Part shown: piece by piece, positions 17,744 through 26,200 of the stretch
How the letters are laid out: every line of letters starts with the position of its first letter
Numbering within the stretch: the stretch's first letter is position 1
Made by a program: the position numbers and the translations under genes
DNA from: Nostoc sp. ATCC 53789
GTDB taxonomy: Bacteria > Cyanobacteriota > Cyanobacteriia > Cyanobacteriales > Nostocaceae
DNA length: 64,000 bases
Direction of reading: 5' to 3'
Assembly (NCBI RefSeq): GCF_009873495.1
Contig: NZ_CP046703.1
Coordinates: forward strand, 1,674,001 to 1,738,000
The notes under the pieces: model-generated
Seen by the model: the letters and a program-made list of their open reading frames with translations, nothing else
What the model was told of the DNA's origin: nothing
The model's database searches: none

Positions 17744-17833
17744 AGGACTTACGCAAAACTACACACGGTAGACGCAATTCATTAATTGTCTCTACCAGAA
17801 AATCAATGTTTTGGCTATTTTTGCGTAAGTTCT
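17744..17833. mobile_element. 90-bp MITE-like element with ACTTACGCAAAA ends
   Basis: AGGACTTACGCAAAA (17744-17758) and TTTTGCGTAAGTTCT (17819-17833) are inverted ends with one mismatch. A relative with one end only is at 11006. No target duplication could be made out. The rest of 17684-18273 is gene-free. Confidence 0.65.
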
Positions 17834-18273
17834 GACATTTATTTAGGTTGCGATGTCTGACAAGACACTACTTTGCATCTACGATCTAGAACTCTTGAAC
17901 AAGGGGTCTAGACCAGATGTGTTTCAACTCTTCGTCCCCTGGAAAAGGACATAGGTTGCTTCTCTGACAGTCAACCGCTTTTGATCCGTACTGGGAGAAT
18001 TGGCCACTCGTCCAGCTATAAAAAGTGATCCCTTTGCCATAGCCGAAATAGCGTAGTAGCGCCCATTGTGAGAGGTTAAGCTTATAGAGCTTTTGTCAAT
18101 AAGCAAATAGTACTTAAAAATATGCTAAAAATCGGGCTAATCAACAGAATTTTTAGGCTAGCGATCGCATCATATTTAAAAGCATCATTCGTTCTTGCAA
18201 TCAAAATACGGAATTGCATATACTGTCTCCTCACTGGCAACCCTAAATTTAGATATCTGAAGAATTACGAGTG

Positions 18274-20091
18274 TTAATGAGAAATGCCATACTGTTTTGC
18301 CTGCATATTCCATAGTGCGGTATATTCGCCTCCACGCTGTAAAAGTTCCTGATGAGTACCATCCTCAATTAAATGACCAGATTTGAGAACTAAGATTCGG
18401 TCAGCTATACGCACTGAAGCCAGTCGATGGGTAATCAAGATTGTAGTCTTACCCTCAGCTAGCTCAATAAAGCGAAGGTAAAGATCACACTCACTGCGGG
18501 GGTCGAGTGCAGCAGTAGGCTCATCCAATAGCAAAACCTGGGCTTCTTGGCGGACAAAAGCACGAGCTAGAGCTAACTTTTGCCATTGGCCTCCAGAAAG
18601 TTCTGTACCGCCAAACTGCTTGCCCAGTGGTGTAGCCTCCTTTGTAGGAAAATGATCGACTAGTTTGACAATATCGGCTTTTTCAATCGCGTATTTGAGA
18701 ATGTCTGGATGCTCTAGAGCAGCTAGGTTTCCTAAAGCGATATTTTCCCCCAGCGTCAGCGCATAGTGACCAAAGTCTTGAAAAACTCCAGCAATTTGCT
18801 GCCGCCATTGCTCTAAATTTAAATTTCTGAGGTCTATACCATCGACTAGAATACATCCTTGCGTTGGATCGTATAGCCTGGTTAACAGCTTGACTAAAGT
18901 AGTTTTCCCTGCACCATTTTCTCCTACTATGGCTACTGTTTGTCCAGGGAAAAGGGTAAAAGAAATATCTTGGAGTGCTAATCTACCATCTGGATAGTAA
19001 AAATCAACTTTTTCAAAAGTAATACCTGAACGAATCGGAGTCGGTACTTTTTCTCCAGGTACGCTCAGTAGCATGGGGATTGGACTGTCAAGAAAATTGA
19101 AAAACTGTTGCATGTAGAGAATATTTTCAAACAGATCCAGCCAATTAGCCACCAATCTTTCAAGGTTATTCTGGAAGTAAGTCAATGACTGTACAAATAA
19201 AAGTACACTGCCTGGACTGAATTCTCCTTTAAAAGCTTTCTGTACCACCCAGTAGAAAGAAAAACCATTTCCCAAAGTGCTGAGGATAGCTAGACTAGAC
19301 GACCAAAATGCTTGCTTGTCCCTCAGATAGCGCATAGATTGATGTAAAGACTGAAATGCTTGCAGATAACGCTCGATAAAAAAGGAACCTAGCTTAAATA
19401 ACCTGATTTCTTTGGCATAGGTATCAGTAAGCATCACCGAAGTGTAATATTCCATTCTTCGAGCTTGGGGACTGTTCTCAAATAAATTTAGCCAAATAGC
19501 TTTGCCATACTGAGAAGAAACCACTATCTGGGGTATAGTTGCGATCGCTATCACCAGTGGTATCCAAAAAGCTAGAGGAACTAGTAACCAAACTATCACT
19601 ATTAAGGTCACTAAAGATCGACCTGATTCAACCAAATTTTCCAGTAAATTCAGTGGTTTATAGCCAACTTGTTGTTGCAACAGTTGTAGCTCATCATAGA
19701 ACAGAGAATCTTCAAAACGGCTCAAATCTGAAAAAGTATCAGCTTTCCGCATTAATAATAAGCTAATGTGAGCCGTTAACTTGTCATTGAGATTTCCTTG
19801 CAGTGCCAATACCCAAGGATACAGCAGTGATTCTAGTAGCAAAGCTCCAACCCATCCTGCTACCAAAGGGGCAAGAGTTGCATAACCTAATTCTCTACCA
19901 GATATTAAGGCTGTTGCTACAGTATCTACCACTAGCTTGGTTATCCAAACACTTATGGCAGGAAGAAAACCTTGTAATACCGTGACAGCAATCAACAAGA
20001 CTATTTCTCTGGGTGCTGCTGTCCATAATAAAGGTAAAGAACGAAATAAAGCTTTAGTGTAGCCTGCAAGCCAAACTCTTAAATCGCTCAT
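18274..20091 (-). CDS. ABC exporter, fused membrane and ATP-binding domains (peptide exporter type)
   Basis: The 605-residue half-transporter has a membrane domain (about 1-330, six hydrophobic stretches) followed by an ATPase domain (about 350-600). Walker A is GENGAGKTT, the signature is LSGGQ, Walker B is VLLLDEP, and the switch histidine is in THR. There is no C39 peptidase domain in front, so it would not itself cut a double-glycine leader. It probably acts as a homodimer in the inner membrane. It lies 823 bases from, and divergent to, the Cys-rich precursor gene, which makes it the likely exporter of the mature peptide. The ATG at 20091 is used; a TTG one codon upstream is also in frame. 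Confidence 0.88.
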   Translation of the reverse strand: MSDLRVWLAGYTKALFRSLPLLWTAAPREIVLLIAVTVLQGFLPAISVWITKLVVDTVATALISGRELGYATLAPLVAGWVGALLLESLLYPWVLALQGNLNDKLTAHISLLLMRKADTFSDLSRFEDSLFYDELQLLQQQVGYKPLNLLENLVESGRSLVTLIVIVWLLVPLAFWIPLVIAIATIPQIVVSSQYGKAIWLNLFENSPQARRMEYYTSVMLTDTYAKEIRLFKLGSFFIERYLQAFQSLHQSMRYLRDKQAFWSSSLAILSTLGNGFSFYWVVQKAFKGEFSPGSVLLFVQSLTYFQNNLERLVANWLDLFENILYMQQFFNFLDSPIPMLLSVPGEKVPTPIRSGITFEKVDFYYPDGRLALQDISFTLFPGQTVAIVGENGAGKTTLVKLLTRLYDPTQGCILVDGIDLRNLNLEQWRQQIAGVFQDFGHYALTLGENIALGNLAALEHPDILKYAIEKADIVKLVDHFPTKEATPLGKQFGGTELSGGQWQKLALARAFVRQEAQVLLLDEPTAALDPRSECDLYLRFIELAEGKTTILITHRLASVRIADRILVLKSGHLIEDGTHQELLQRGGEYTALWNMQAKQYGISH

Positions 20092-20914
20092 CAATTAAAC
20101 CTAATTTTTTATTCGAGTATCAAGTAAATAAGCTTGATGCCAGTATTTAAAACCTATCTTATATATTCCCCTAACTTAAAATTCGCTATCAGCGCTATTA
20201 CAAAATGGTTTTTTACTGTCAGTATGCTTTTTCTTTTAAAGTCTCTCTAGCTTTTCTGCATCAGTAACCAATGCAGAAAGTAATATTAGGCGCTATCCAA
20301 AATAAAGATAATCCTACTTAAGAAATAAAAATATTACTATCAAGACTAAAAACAATATTACTTAGGTATGAATAAAAAACTCTAGAAAAAGATAATGTTA
20401 TAAGAGTTAGATGATCAAAAAAAGAGAATGTGACGCTAAAAGTAGCAAAAGCATTCTCAAAGACTAGGTTTTAGGGAAGATAAATTCCATGAGACAATAC
20501 AATTACGTCGAGATATTCCTCCCTGTGGCGACCTCCTGAAAAAGGAGGTACATAAATTATAAGTCTTTTTTATTCAGGGTTGGAAGGATCTTTAAATGAT
20601 TAAAATTTTAATCAGACTGTATTGTCCTAGGTGATATTTTCCTTAACTTGCCAAAAAGTGATTTTGATCTTTTGTGGATTAGTTAAGATTCTGAATAAAA
20701 GACTGAGTGTTTTTGTTTACCTATAACCGGATGTAAATGATAGTTAGACATTAACCGCCATCTCGTTTTTTGATCATACTTTACATTCGCTAGTTCCAAC
20801 ATCAATTCTTCCGTGAAAGCTGATTGAGACATGAAGATCATTACAGCTTTTGACTGACTCGAATGCAGATTTAAAAACAGGCTAATGAATTTAATTTCAA
20901 AGGAATGAGTAACC
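20092..20914. promoter_or_regulatory. Divergent regulatory region of the LAP cluster
   Basis: This 823-base AT-rich spacer lies between the exporter and the precursor. It contains the hairpin ACCTCCT-GAAAA-AGGAGGT (near 20531-20549), followed by a T-rich run (20565). AAAGGA (20899-20904) lies ten bases before the precursor ATG. No gene is called here; a minus-strand frame across the precursor start is judged chance. Confidence 0.45.
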
Positions 20915-21271
20915 ATGCTTGCAGAAAAAACACTGACCCAACAAACAATAGATATGCGTTTAGAAGACAAAGCAGACAAACTTGAACAACTGCTGTTGTC
21001 CGATGAGGAAATTGCAGCTTTAGAAAAGTTAGCAATGCCAGGAATGTTTGAATCTGAGACTAGTCAAAGATGGTTTGCTAATTGCGGTGGATGTGGTGGA
21101 TGTGTCGGATGTAGGGGATGCGGATGTAGGGGATGCGGATGTCGAGGATGCGGATGTCGAGGATGCGGATGTCGAGGATGCGGATGTCGAGGATGCGGAT
21201 GTCGAGTTGCTGAAGGTGGAACAATATCAGGTGTGCTAGACGACACCGATGAGGTCGGTTTTGGATACTAA
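20915..21271 (+). CDS. Cys-rich precursor peptide of a linear azol(in)e-containing peptide
   Basis: The 118-residue peptide has an acidic, helix-prone leader (about 1-58, with KLEQLLLSDEEIAALEKLAM) and a core (about 60-97) that starts NCGGCGGCVGC and continues as six RGCGC pentapeptides plus Arg. The core has 16 Cys, no Ser or Thr, and seven Arg. A 21-residue acidic tail follows, ending GFGY. The repeats are encoded by near-identical 15-bp units (GGATGCGGATGTCGA), pointing to growth by slippage. Downstream genes for an E1-like protein, YcaO and SagB-type dehydrogenase suggest that the Cys become thiazolines and then thiazoles. The layout recalls the CXX-repeat heterocycloanthracin precursors of Bacillus, but the period is five, not three. 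The bioactivity is unknown. A metallothionein-like metal binder is the main alternative. Confidence 0.85.
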   Translation: MLAEKTLTQQTIDMRLEDKADKLEQLLLSDEEIAALEKLAMPGMFESETSQRWFANCGGCGGCVGCRGCGCRGCGCRGCGCRGCGCRGCGCRGCGCRVAEGGTISGVLDDTDEVGFGY

Positions 21272-21356
21272 ATAAGCTGGAAATAGAACAGCAATTCCGT
21301 CATTTTAGAAACCAATTTTTTTAAGTTTAGAGCCACAATATCTGGCTTTAAAAGTT

Positions 21357-21429
21357 AAAAACCCTGTCTTTTAAGTTGTTTTTTTGCATTCATCAATTTT
21401 ATAGCTGCAAAAGCAGGGTTTTTCATTTT
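21357..21429 (+). terminator. Attenuator-like hairpin between precursor and maturation genes
   Basis: AAAAACCCTG (21357-21366) pairs perfectly with CAGGGTTTTT (21414-21423). An inner pairing TTTTGCA/TGCAAAA extends the stem, and T-rich sequence follows. Partial termination here would give more precursor than enzyme, as is common in peptide natural-product operons. Confidence 0.65.
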
Positions 21430-21507
21430 CTCAATATTTTTGGATACAACCGAGTTTTCAGATTTTTCTATTTCTTTGATGGAGCTTGGGATAATAAAAC
21501 AAAGCCT

Positions 21508-22635
21508 ATGAAATTAAATGATGCTCAACGCCTGCGTCTACTAGAACACGTTGTCGTTCACACTATGCGGTCAGATTGCAATGGCGAAGAAACTATGATA
21601 TTCAATACGAGGCGGCGAACCCTGACAGTGAAGGGTCAAGCACTGCATGATGTAGAAAAAATTGTTTTACCTTTATTAGATGGTTCCCGAACAATAGGAG
21701 AAATTCGGGCGGCAATTTGCGAAAAGTTGACAGATTCTTCACTAAATCAATGTTTAGAGTTTTTGATGGACAATCGTTTAGTAGATGAGTTGCTGGAAGA
21801 TCCAGTTGATTTAGATAGTCGTACATATTTACTTCCTCAAATCAGCCTCTATCATGAGCTAGGCTTTAAGCAAAAAGATGCCCAGAAGCACTTAGCGAAC
21901 GCGAGGATTGCTGTTTTTGGACTCGGAGGTTCAGGGTTGATAGCTGCAATTAATTTGGCTAGTGCTGGTATCGGTTTTCTCCGCCTATGTGATGATATCT
22001 GCACATTTTCATCTGATTTACCGATGATGTCAGGCTCAGTCTTTAATCAAATAGGTGCTTTTCGAGTTGTGGAAGCAGCTCGACAAATCGAGGCGATCGC
22101 AAAAGTAACTCAAACTGAAACTGTGACAGATCCTTTAACTAACGACGAAACAGTAAATGCTTTGCTTGAGGACGTTGATCTGGTGATTGTCGCCACCGAT
22201 GCCGTATCTGTCAATCTCGCTTATCGCCTGAACAGACTATGCCTGAAGATGCAGCGCCCATTGCTACCAGGTGGCGCAGTTGGTGTTGAAGGAACTTTTG
22301 GGCCGCTAGTCTTTTCTCAGGATGGCCCTTGCTATCTTTGCTATCGGATGCGGTCTATTGCCTGTGCCAAGCTTCCAGAAGCGGAATTCGCTATTGAGCA
22401 GTTTCTCGACCGAGAACGCCGTTCTCAACCGCGTTTGCGAGAAAACTTACCGATCGCGCAGATGTTGGTTGGTAGTTATCTGGCTCTTGAAACAGTGAAG
22501 ATGTTGCTCGGTTTGCCAATCGCCACTGACGGTAAATTACTGCATCTAGACTTGCTCGGCACAAAGCTGACTCACAACGTTGTGCTGAAGAAACCTGGTT
22601 GTCCACATTGTTCAGGACAGGAGAAAACAAAGTGA
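21508..22635 (+). CDS. E1/ThiF-like cyclodehydratase partner (TOMM C-type protein)
   Basis: The 375-residue protein has an N-terminal region (about 1-115) with the size of a RiPP leader-recognition domain, then an E1-like Rossmann fold (IAVFGLGGSGLIAAINLASAG at about 134). Structural zinc cysteines appear as CYLC (about 276) and CPHC (about 367). The segment where true E1 enzymes carry an adenylation Arg is diverged (FSSDLPMMSGS), as in TOMM C proteins, which bind the leader and stimulate YcaO rather than activating ubiquitin. The ATG at 21508 is chosen; the frame is open upstream to 21376 but that overlaps the hairpin. The stop overlaps the YcaO start by four bases (GTGA), implying coupled translation. 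Confidence 0.85.
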   Translation: MKLNDAQRLRLLEHVVVHTMRSDCNGEETMIFNTRRRTLTVKGQALHDVEKIVLPLLDGSRTIGEIRAAICEKLTDSSLNQCLEFLMDNRLVDELLEDPVDLDSRTYLLPQISLYHELGFKQKDAQKHLANARIAVFGLGGSGLIAAINLASAGIGFLRLCDDICTFSSDLPMMSGSVFNQIGAFRVVEAARQIEAIAKVTQTETVTDPLTNDETVNALLEDVDLVIVATDAVSVNLAYRLNRLCLKMQRPLLPGGAVGVEGTFGPLVFSQDGPCYLCYRMRSIACAKLPEAEFAIEQFLDRERRSQPRLRENLPIAQMLVGSYLALETVKMLLGLPIATDGKLLHLDLLGTKLTHNVVLKKPGCPHCSGQEKTK

Positions 22636-23942
22636 ATGCAGCGATCGCTAGTCCACGCTGGCGCGATTTAGTTAGCCCGCATACGGGAATCATCCGAGCC
22701 ATTGATAGATTTACCAAGCCTTATACAGAGTTTGATCTGCCAGTTTTGTGGCAAGCCGAATTAGCAAATTTCCAACTTCGCAAACAGCAGGATGATTTAC
22801 GCTACGGCGTAGGTAGGGGCATGACTGATGAACAAGCAATTTTTGGTGCAGTTGGCGAAGCAGTAGAGCGCTACTGTGGTGGTATTGTAGATTATCGGCA
22901 ACTGATTGTCAGTAGCTACGCAGAATTAAGTCATTGCGCCGTCCATCCTCCAACTTTTTTCTCTTTTTCTGACAAACAATACTCTGACCCCAATTTTCCA
23001 TATTCACCTTTCGATCCGGCAACGCAGACTTCGTGGATACCTGCCCTTTCTCTAGCAAGCAACCTACAGGTTTTAGTTCCAGCATTTATGGTTTATTTCG
23101 ACTGGGATAGCAATCTACCAGGAGATTATATTTTACCGGTCACTTCTAATGGTATGGCTAGTGGCCCAACTCTTGAGTTTGCTGTTTGCAGTGGCTTGTG
23201 CGAGTTGATTGAGCGCGATGCTTTTATAATTACATGGTTAAACCGCCTACCTGCCCCACGCATTTATTTCGCTCACCGTCCAGGAATTGAGACGGAAATT
23301 TTAAGCCACTACGCCCGATTTGGCATTGAGCTAGTTACGTTCTATTTGATTACTGATATTCAGATCCCAGTTGTGATGGCAATGTTAATTGACCGTTCAG
23401 GTAAAAGTCCATCTGTTACAACTGGTCTAGGATGCCATCTCGATGGATCAACTGCGCTTCGTAAGGCAATTTTTGAAGTTTGCCAAGCCCGTTTTGGTGA
23501 TATAGAACGCATGGCTAGCGGCACTGGGATTAATCTCAATAAATATGAAGATGTGCAGAATTTGGACGATCACAGCGCTTTTTTCTACAAAACGGCTCGG
23601 CTACGCGAGTTGGCATTTTTGTTGGAGCATGACCAATACCTAACGGTTGAAGATTTACCAACTTATGCATCTTCAGTAGAGGTAGAAAAATTGCAATCGG
23701 TCATCGCCAGGTTGCATTCAGTGGGTGTTGAACCTTATTTAGTGGAAATTACAACCCCTGATATTGAGTCGCTCGGTTTTCGAGTAGTGCGGACTTTAGC
23801 CAGTGAACTAGTCCCAATATATTTTGGCTATGGACTAGAGCCATTGGGAACTCGGCGGTTGTTCAAGGTACCAGAAAGGTTAGGTTACGGTGAGCGACGT
23901 ACCGCAGATGACCTAAATCCGTGTCCACATCCTATGGCTTAA
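22632..23942 (+). CDS. YcaO-domain cyclodehydratase (TOMM D-type protein)
   Basis: The 436-residue YcaO protein uses ATP to activate the backbone amide and cyclise Cys onto it, forming azolines in the precursor. YcaO motifs are present: GAVGEAVERYCGG, SGLCELIERDAFI and STALRKAIFEVCQARFG. The C-terminus is PCPHPMA, which fits the PxPxP tail that azoline-forming YcaO proteins need for activity. The start is a GTG at 22632 with ACAGGAGA seven bases upstream; a TTG at 22599 is in frame but has no ribosome site. It overlaps the E1-like gene by four bases, so the two are made together. Confidence 0.92.
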   Translation: MNAAIASPRWRDLVSPHTGIIRAIDRFTKPYTEFDLPVLWQAELANFQLRKQQDDLRYGVGRGMTDEQAIFGAVGEAVERYCGGIVDYRQLIVSSYAELSHCAVHPPTFFSFSDKQYSDPNFPYSPFDPATQTSWIPALSLASNLQVLVPAFMVYFDWDSNLPGDYILPVTSNGMASGPTLEFAVCSGLCELIERDAFIITWLNRLPAPRIYFAHRPGIETEILSHYARFGIELVTFYLITDIQIPVVMAMLIDRSGKSPSVTTGLGCHLDGSTALRKAIFEVCQARFGDIERMASGTGINLNKYEDVQNLDDHSAFFYKTARLRELAFLLEHDQYLTVEDLPTYASSVEVEKLQSVIARLHSVGVEPYLVEITTPDIESLGFRVVRTLASELVPIYFGYGLEPLGTRRLFKVPERLGYGERRTADDLNPCPHPMA

Positions 23943-24119
23943 TACGATTTTAGATTTTGGATTAGGAATTACTTTCTTGTCGCAATCATTTTTTGACGTT
24001 GCATAAATGCGGGATGAATTGGCGGGTGCATTGATAAATCCTTCCAAATTTGGCTAAATCATCCCATGATTCAGCAACTCCCATTTTTTAAATTGGCTTA
24101 AAACGAGGAAATCAGCGTA

Positions 24120-24851
24120 ATGTACACAGCCAATGAGCCACTGGAGTTAGCTCTATTGTATCATTTGAACTCTCCAGTACCTAAAAGTTCTGTCAAGCGT
24201 GTTCCGGCTACTGAACTGCGGTATATGCCGGAGGCTCCTTTTCTGGAACTTCCAAAAGCACCACACGATAACCTGCTGAGTAAGCTTTTAGAGCGACGGT
24301 CTTCTGTGCGATCGTTTGATAAGTCGGTCATGCCAATGATCACATTAGCTCAGTTGCTTGATGCAGGATGCGGTCTCAATGGGCTGCGTCAAACAGATGG
24401 TTATACCTATGAAGCCCGAAACTCACCGTCTGCGGGAGGACTTTATCCGATTGAGATTTTTGTATCGACACAAGCGGTAGAAGGTTTAGCAGATGGATTA
24501 TATCACTACGAACCACGCGGTCATGGCTTACATCGGGTGAATGATGCAGTACCAACAGACTTTGTAGAATCTTTATTGCAGCAGGATTACATTGTAAATG
24601 CCAATGCTCTGTTTCTGTTCACATCTGTTTTTATGCGCTCAATGTGCAAATACGGTGCGCGTGGCTACCGTTTTGCACTTTTGGAAACTGGTCATCAAGC
24701 TGAAAATATATGTCTAATGGCTGTGCAATTGGGGCTGGATAGTCTGTGCATAGGTGGATTCTATGATATGAGTCTGAACGCCATGTTGGGTATTGATGGG
24801 AAGCGCCATGCGGCACTTTATTGTGTCGCCGTCGGTACTGCGAAGAAGTAG
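24120..24851 (+). CDS. SagB-type nitroreductase-fold dehydrogenase (TOMM B-type)
   Basis: The 243-residue flavoprotein belongs to the SagB-type branch of the nitroreductase fold. It shows RRSSVRSFD, then NSPSAGGLYPIEIFV and GLYHY, and later LLETGHQAENICLMAVQLGL. It would use FMN to oxidise thiazolines to thiazoles. GAGGAAA lies upstream of the ATG at 24120. It follows the YcaO gene by 177 bases on the same strand and ends the cluster, 45 bases before a convergent gene. An FMN-binding test would confirm activity. Confidence 0.9.
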   Translation: MYTANEPLELALLYHLNSPVPKSSVKRVPATELRYMPEAPFLELPKAPHDNLLSKLLERRSSVRSFDKSVMPMITLAQLLDAGCGLNGLRQTDGYTYEARNSPSAGGLYPIEIFVSTQAVEGLADGLYHYEPRGHGLHRVNDAVPTDFVESLLQQDYIVNANALFLFTSVFMRSMCKYGARGYRFALLETGHQAENICLMAVQLGLDSLCIGGFYDMSLNAMLGIDGKRHAALYCVAVGTAKK

Positions 24852-24896
24852 TGTGCGCCAAGTTCCCTGCCCCATTCCCCTTGCCTCTTCGTTGAC

Positions 24897-26102
24897 TTAA
24901 ATACCTCTTAATGCAGCTATGGGATCGAGTCGTGCTGCTTTTCTGGCTGGCGCTACACCAAAGATTAGACCAATGCTACCAGAAACGCTGGCTGTGAGAA
25001 ATATTGCTCCTATTGGTACTGATGGTTGTAAGGGGGAGAACATAGCAACTATAAGTGCGCCACTAACGCCAATACCAGTTCCGACTAAACCGCCTGCTAC
25101 GGACAGGATAATCGCCTCAATTAAGAATTGGGTAAGAATTGCTTTTTCTGTTGCGCCTATTGCTTTGCGTAGTCCAATTTCTTGGGTACGTTCGGTGACA
25201 GAAACTAGCATAATGTTCATGATGCCAATTCCACCAACGAATAAAGATATACCTGCGATCGCCGCCAAGACTAAACTTAAATTTATCGTCACTTGATTGA
25301 TCAAGTCTTGGACTGACTTATTGGCGGCAACTGTGAAATCTTTTCTGCCCCGTCTGCGTGTCAGAATATTAATTGTTTGAAATGCCGCTGCGCGAATGCT
25401 ATCTTGATTTTTTGCTGACAGTTCTAAGTAGTCGATGGGAATACCATTAGGCGATCGCCTACCCACTAGCTGATCTGCCATAGTACTAATTGGCACGTAA
25501 GCTATATCATCGGGGTTATCCCCCATAAATGCACCTTTAGCTTGCATAATCCCAATAACTTGAAAACTCAAGTTATTCATCTGTAGTAACTGACCGATGG
25601 GATTTTCATTACCAAAAAGTTTCCGCGCAACTACTGGCCCTAAAATCACCACCTGAGAATTTTGATTTAGCTCGATAGGGTCAAAAAAACGGCCTTGATG
25701 TACCTGGAGATTGCGGACATAAAGAATTCCTGGCGTTGTACCTGTAACATTAACTTTACTGATGCGTCCCTGACGCGATAATAGCAAGTTGCTGCTAATT
25801 TGCGGGGCAACTTCTCGCACGGCGGGAGCCATAGTTGCGATCGCTTGAGCATCTGCCAAGAACAGTGAAGGCACATCAGAGCTTAACCCCTCTAGATTAT
25901 CGCCACCAGCGAACACTGATAGTTGATTTGGCCCCAGAGACTCCAACTTTTCTTGCGTAAATTTTTGCGCCCCTTGCCCAATAGCGATCATTGTAATCAC
26001 AGAGGCATTGCCAATGATAATACCAAGCATGGTCAACATGCTACGGAGCTTATTTGCAGCCAATGTTTTGACTGCCATTTGTGTACTTTCTAGTAAATTC
26101 AT
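24897..26102 (-). CDS. MacB-like ABC transporter permease (FtsX domain), no ATPase
   Basis: The 401-residue permease has a first helix (about 20-45), a periplasmic MacB_PCD-type domain (about 50-250) and three C-terminal helices of the FtsX domain, with the motif VTERTQEIGLRKAIGATEKAILTQFLIEAI. It lacks the ATPase domain of full-length MacB, and no ATPase gene is beside it, so the ATPase must come from elsewhere. It follows the adaptor gene by 98 bases and forms an inner-membrane unit for export across the envelope, as in DevBC-like systems. Substrates of such pairs include peptides and glycolipids. Confidence 0.9.
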   Translation of the reverse strand: MNLLESTQMAVKTLAANKLRSMLTMLGIIIGNASVITMIAIGQGAQKFTQEKLESLGPNQLSVFAGGDNLEGLSSDVPSLFLADAQAIATMAPAVREVAPQISSNLLLSRQGRISKVNVTGTTPGILYVRNLQVHQGRFFDPIELNQNSQVVILGPVVARKLFGNENPIGQLLQMNNLSFQVIGIMQAKGAFMGDNPDDIAYVPISTMADQLVGRRSPNGIPIDYLELSAKNQDSIRAAAFQTINILTRRRGRKDFTVAANKSVQDLINQVTINLSLVLAAIAGISLFVGGIGIMNIMLVSVTERTQEIGLRKAIGATEKAILTQFLIEAIILSVAGGLVGTGIGVSGALIVAMFSPLQPSVPIGAIFLTASVSGSIGLIFGVAPARKAARLDPIAALRGI

Positions 26103-26200
26103 AATAATTCGTAATTCGTAGTTCTGAGTCGATAATTACAACTAGGGAAATATTGTTGAATGATCGAAAAATATCAGTACCAATTGAAGATTCGGCTATT

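Noticed and set aside
17924-18106. 60-codon minus-strand frame in the spacer before the ABC exporter
   Set aside because: No ribosome site, no family pattern, and it lies in repeat-containing intergenic DNA; chance is most likely.
20683-20979. Minus-strand 98-codon frame overlapping the start of the LAP precursor
   Set aside because: It covers the precursor start on the other strand, has no ribosome site or recognisable motif, and is low in typical coding features.
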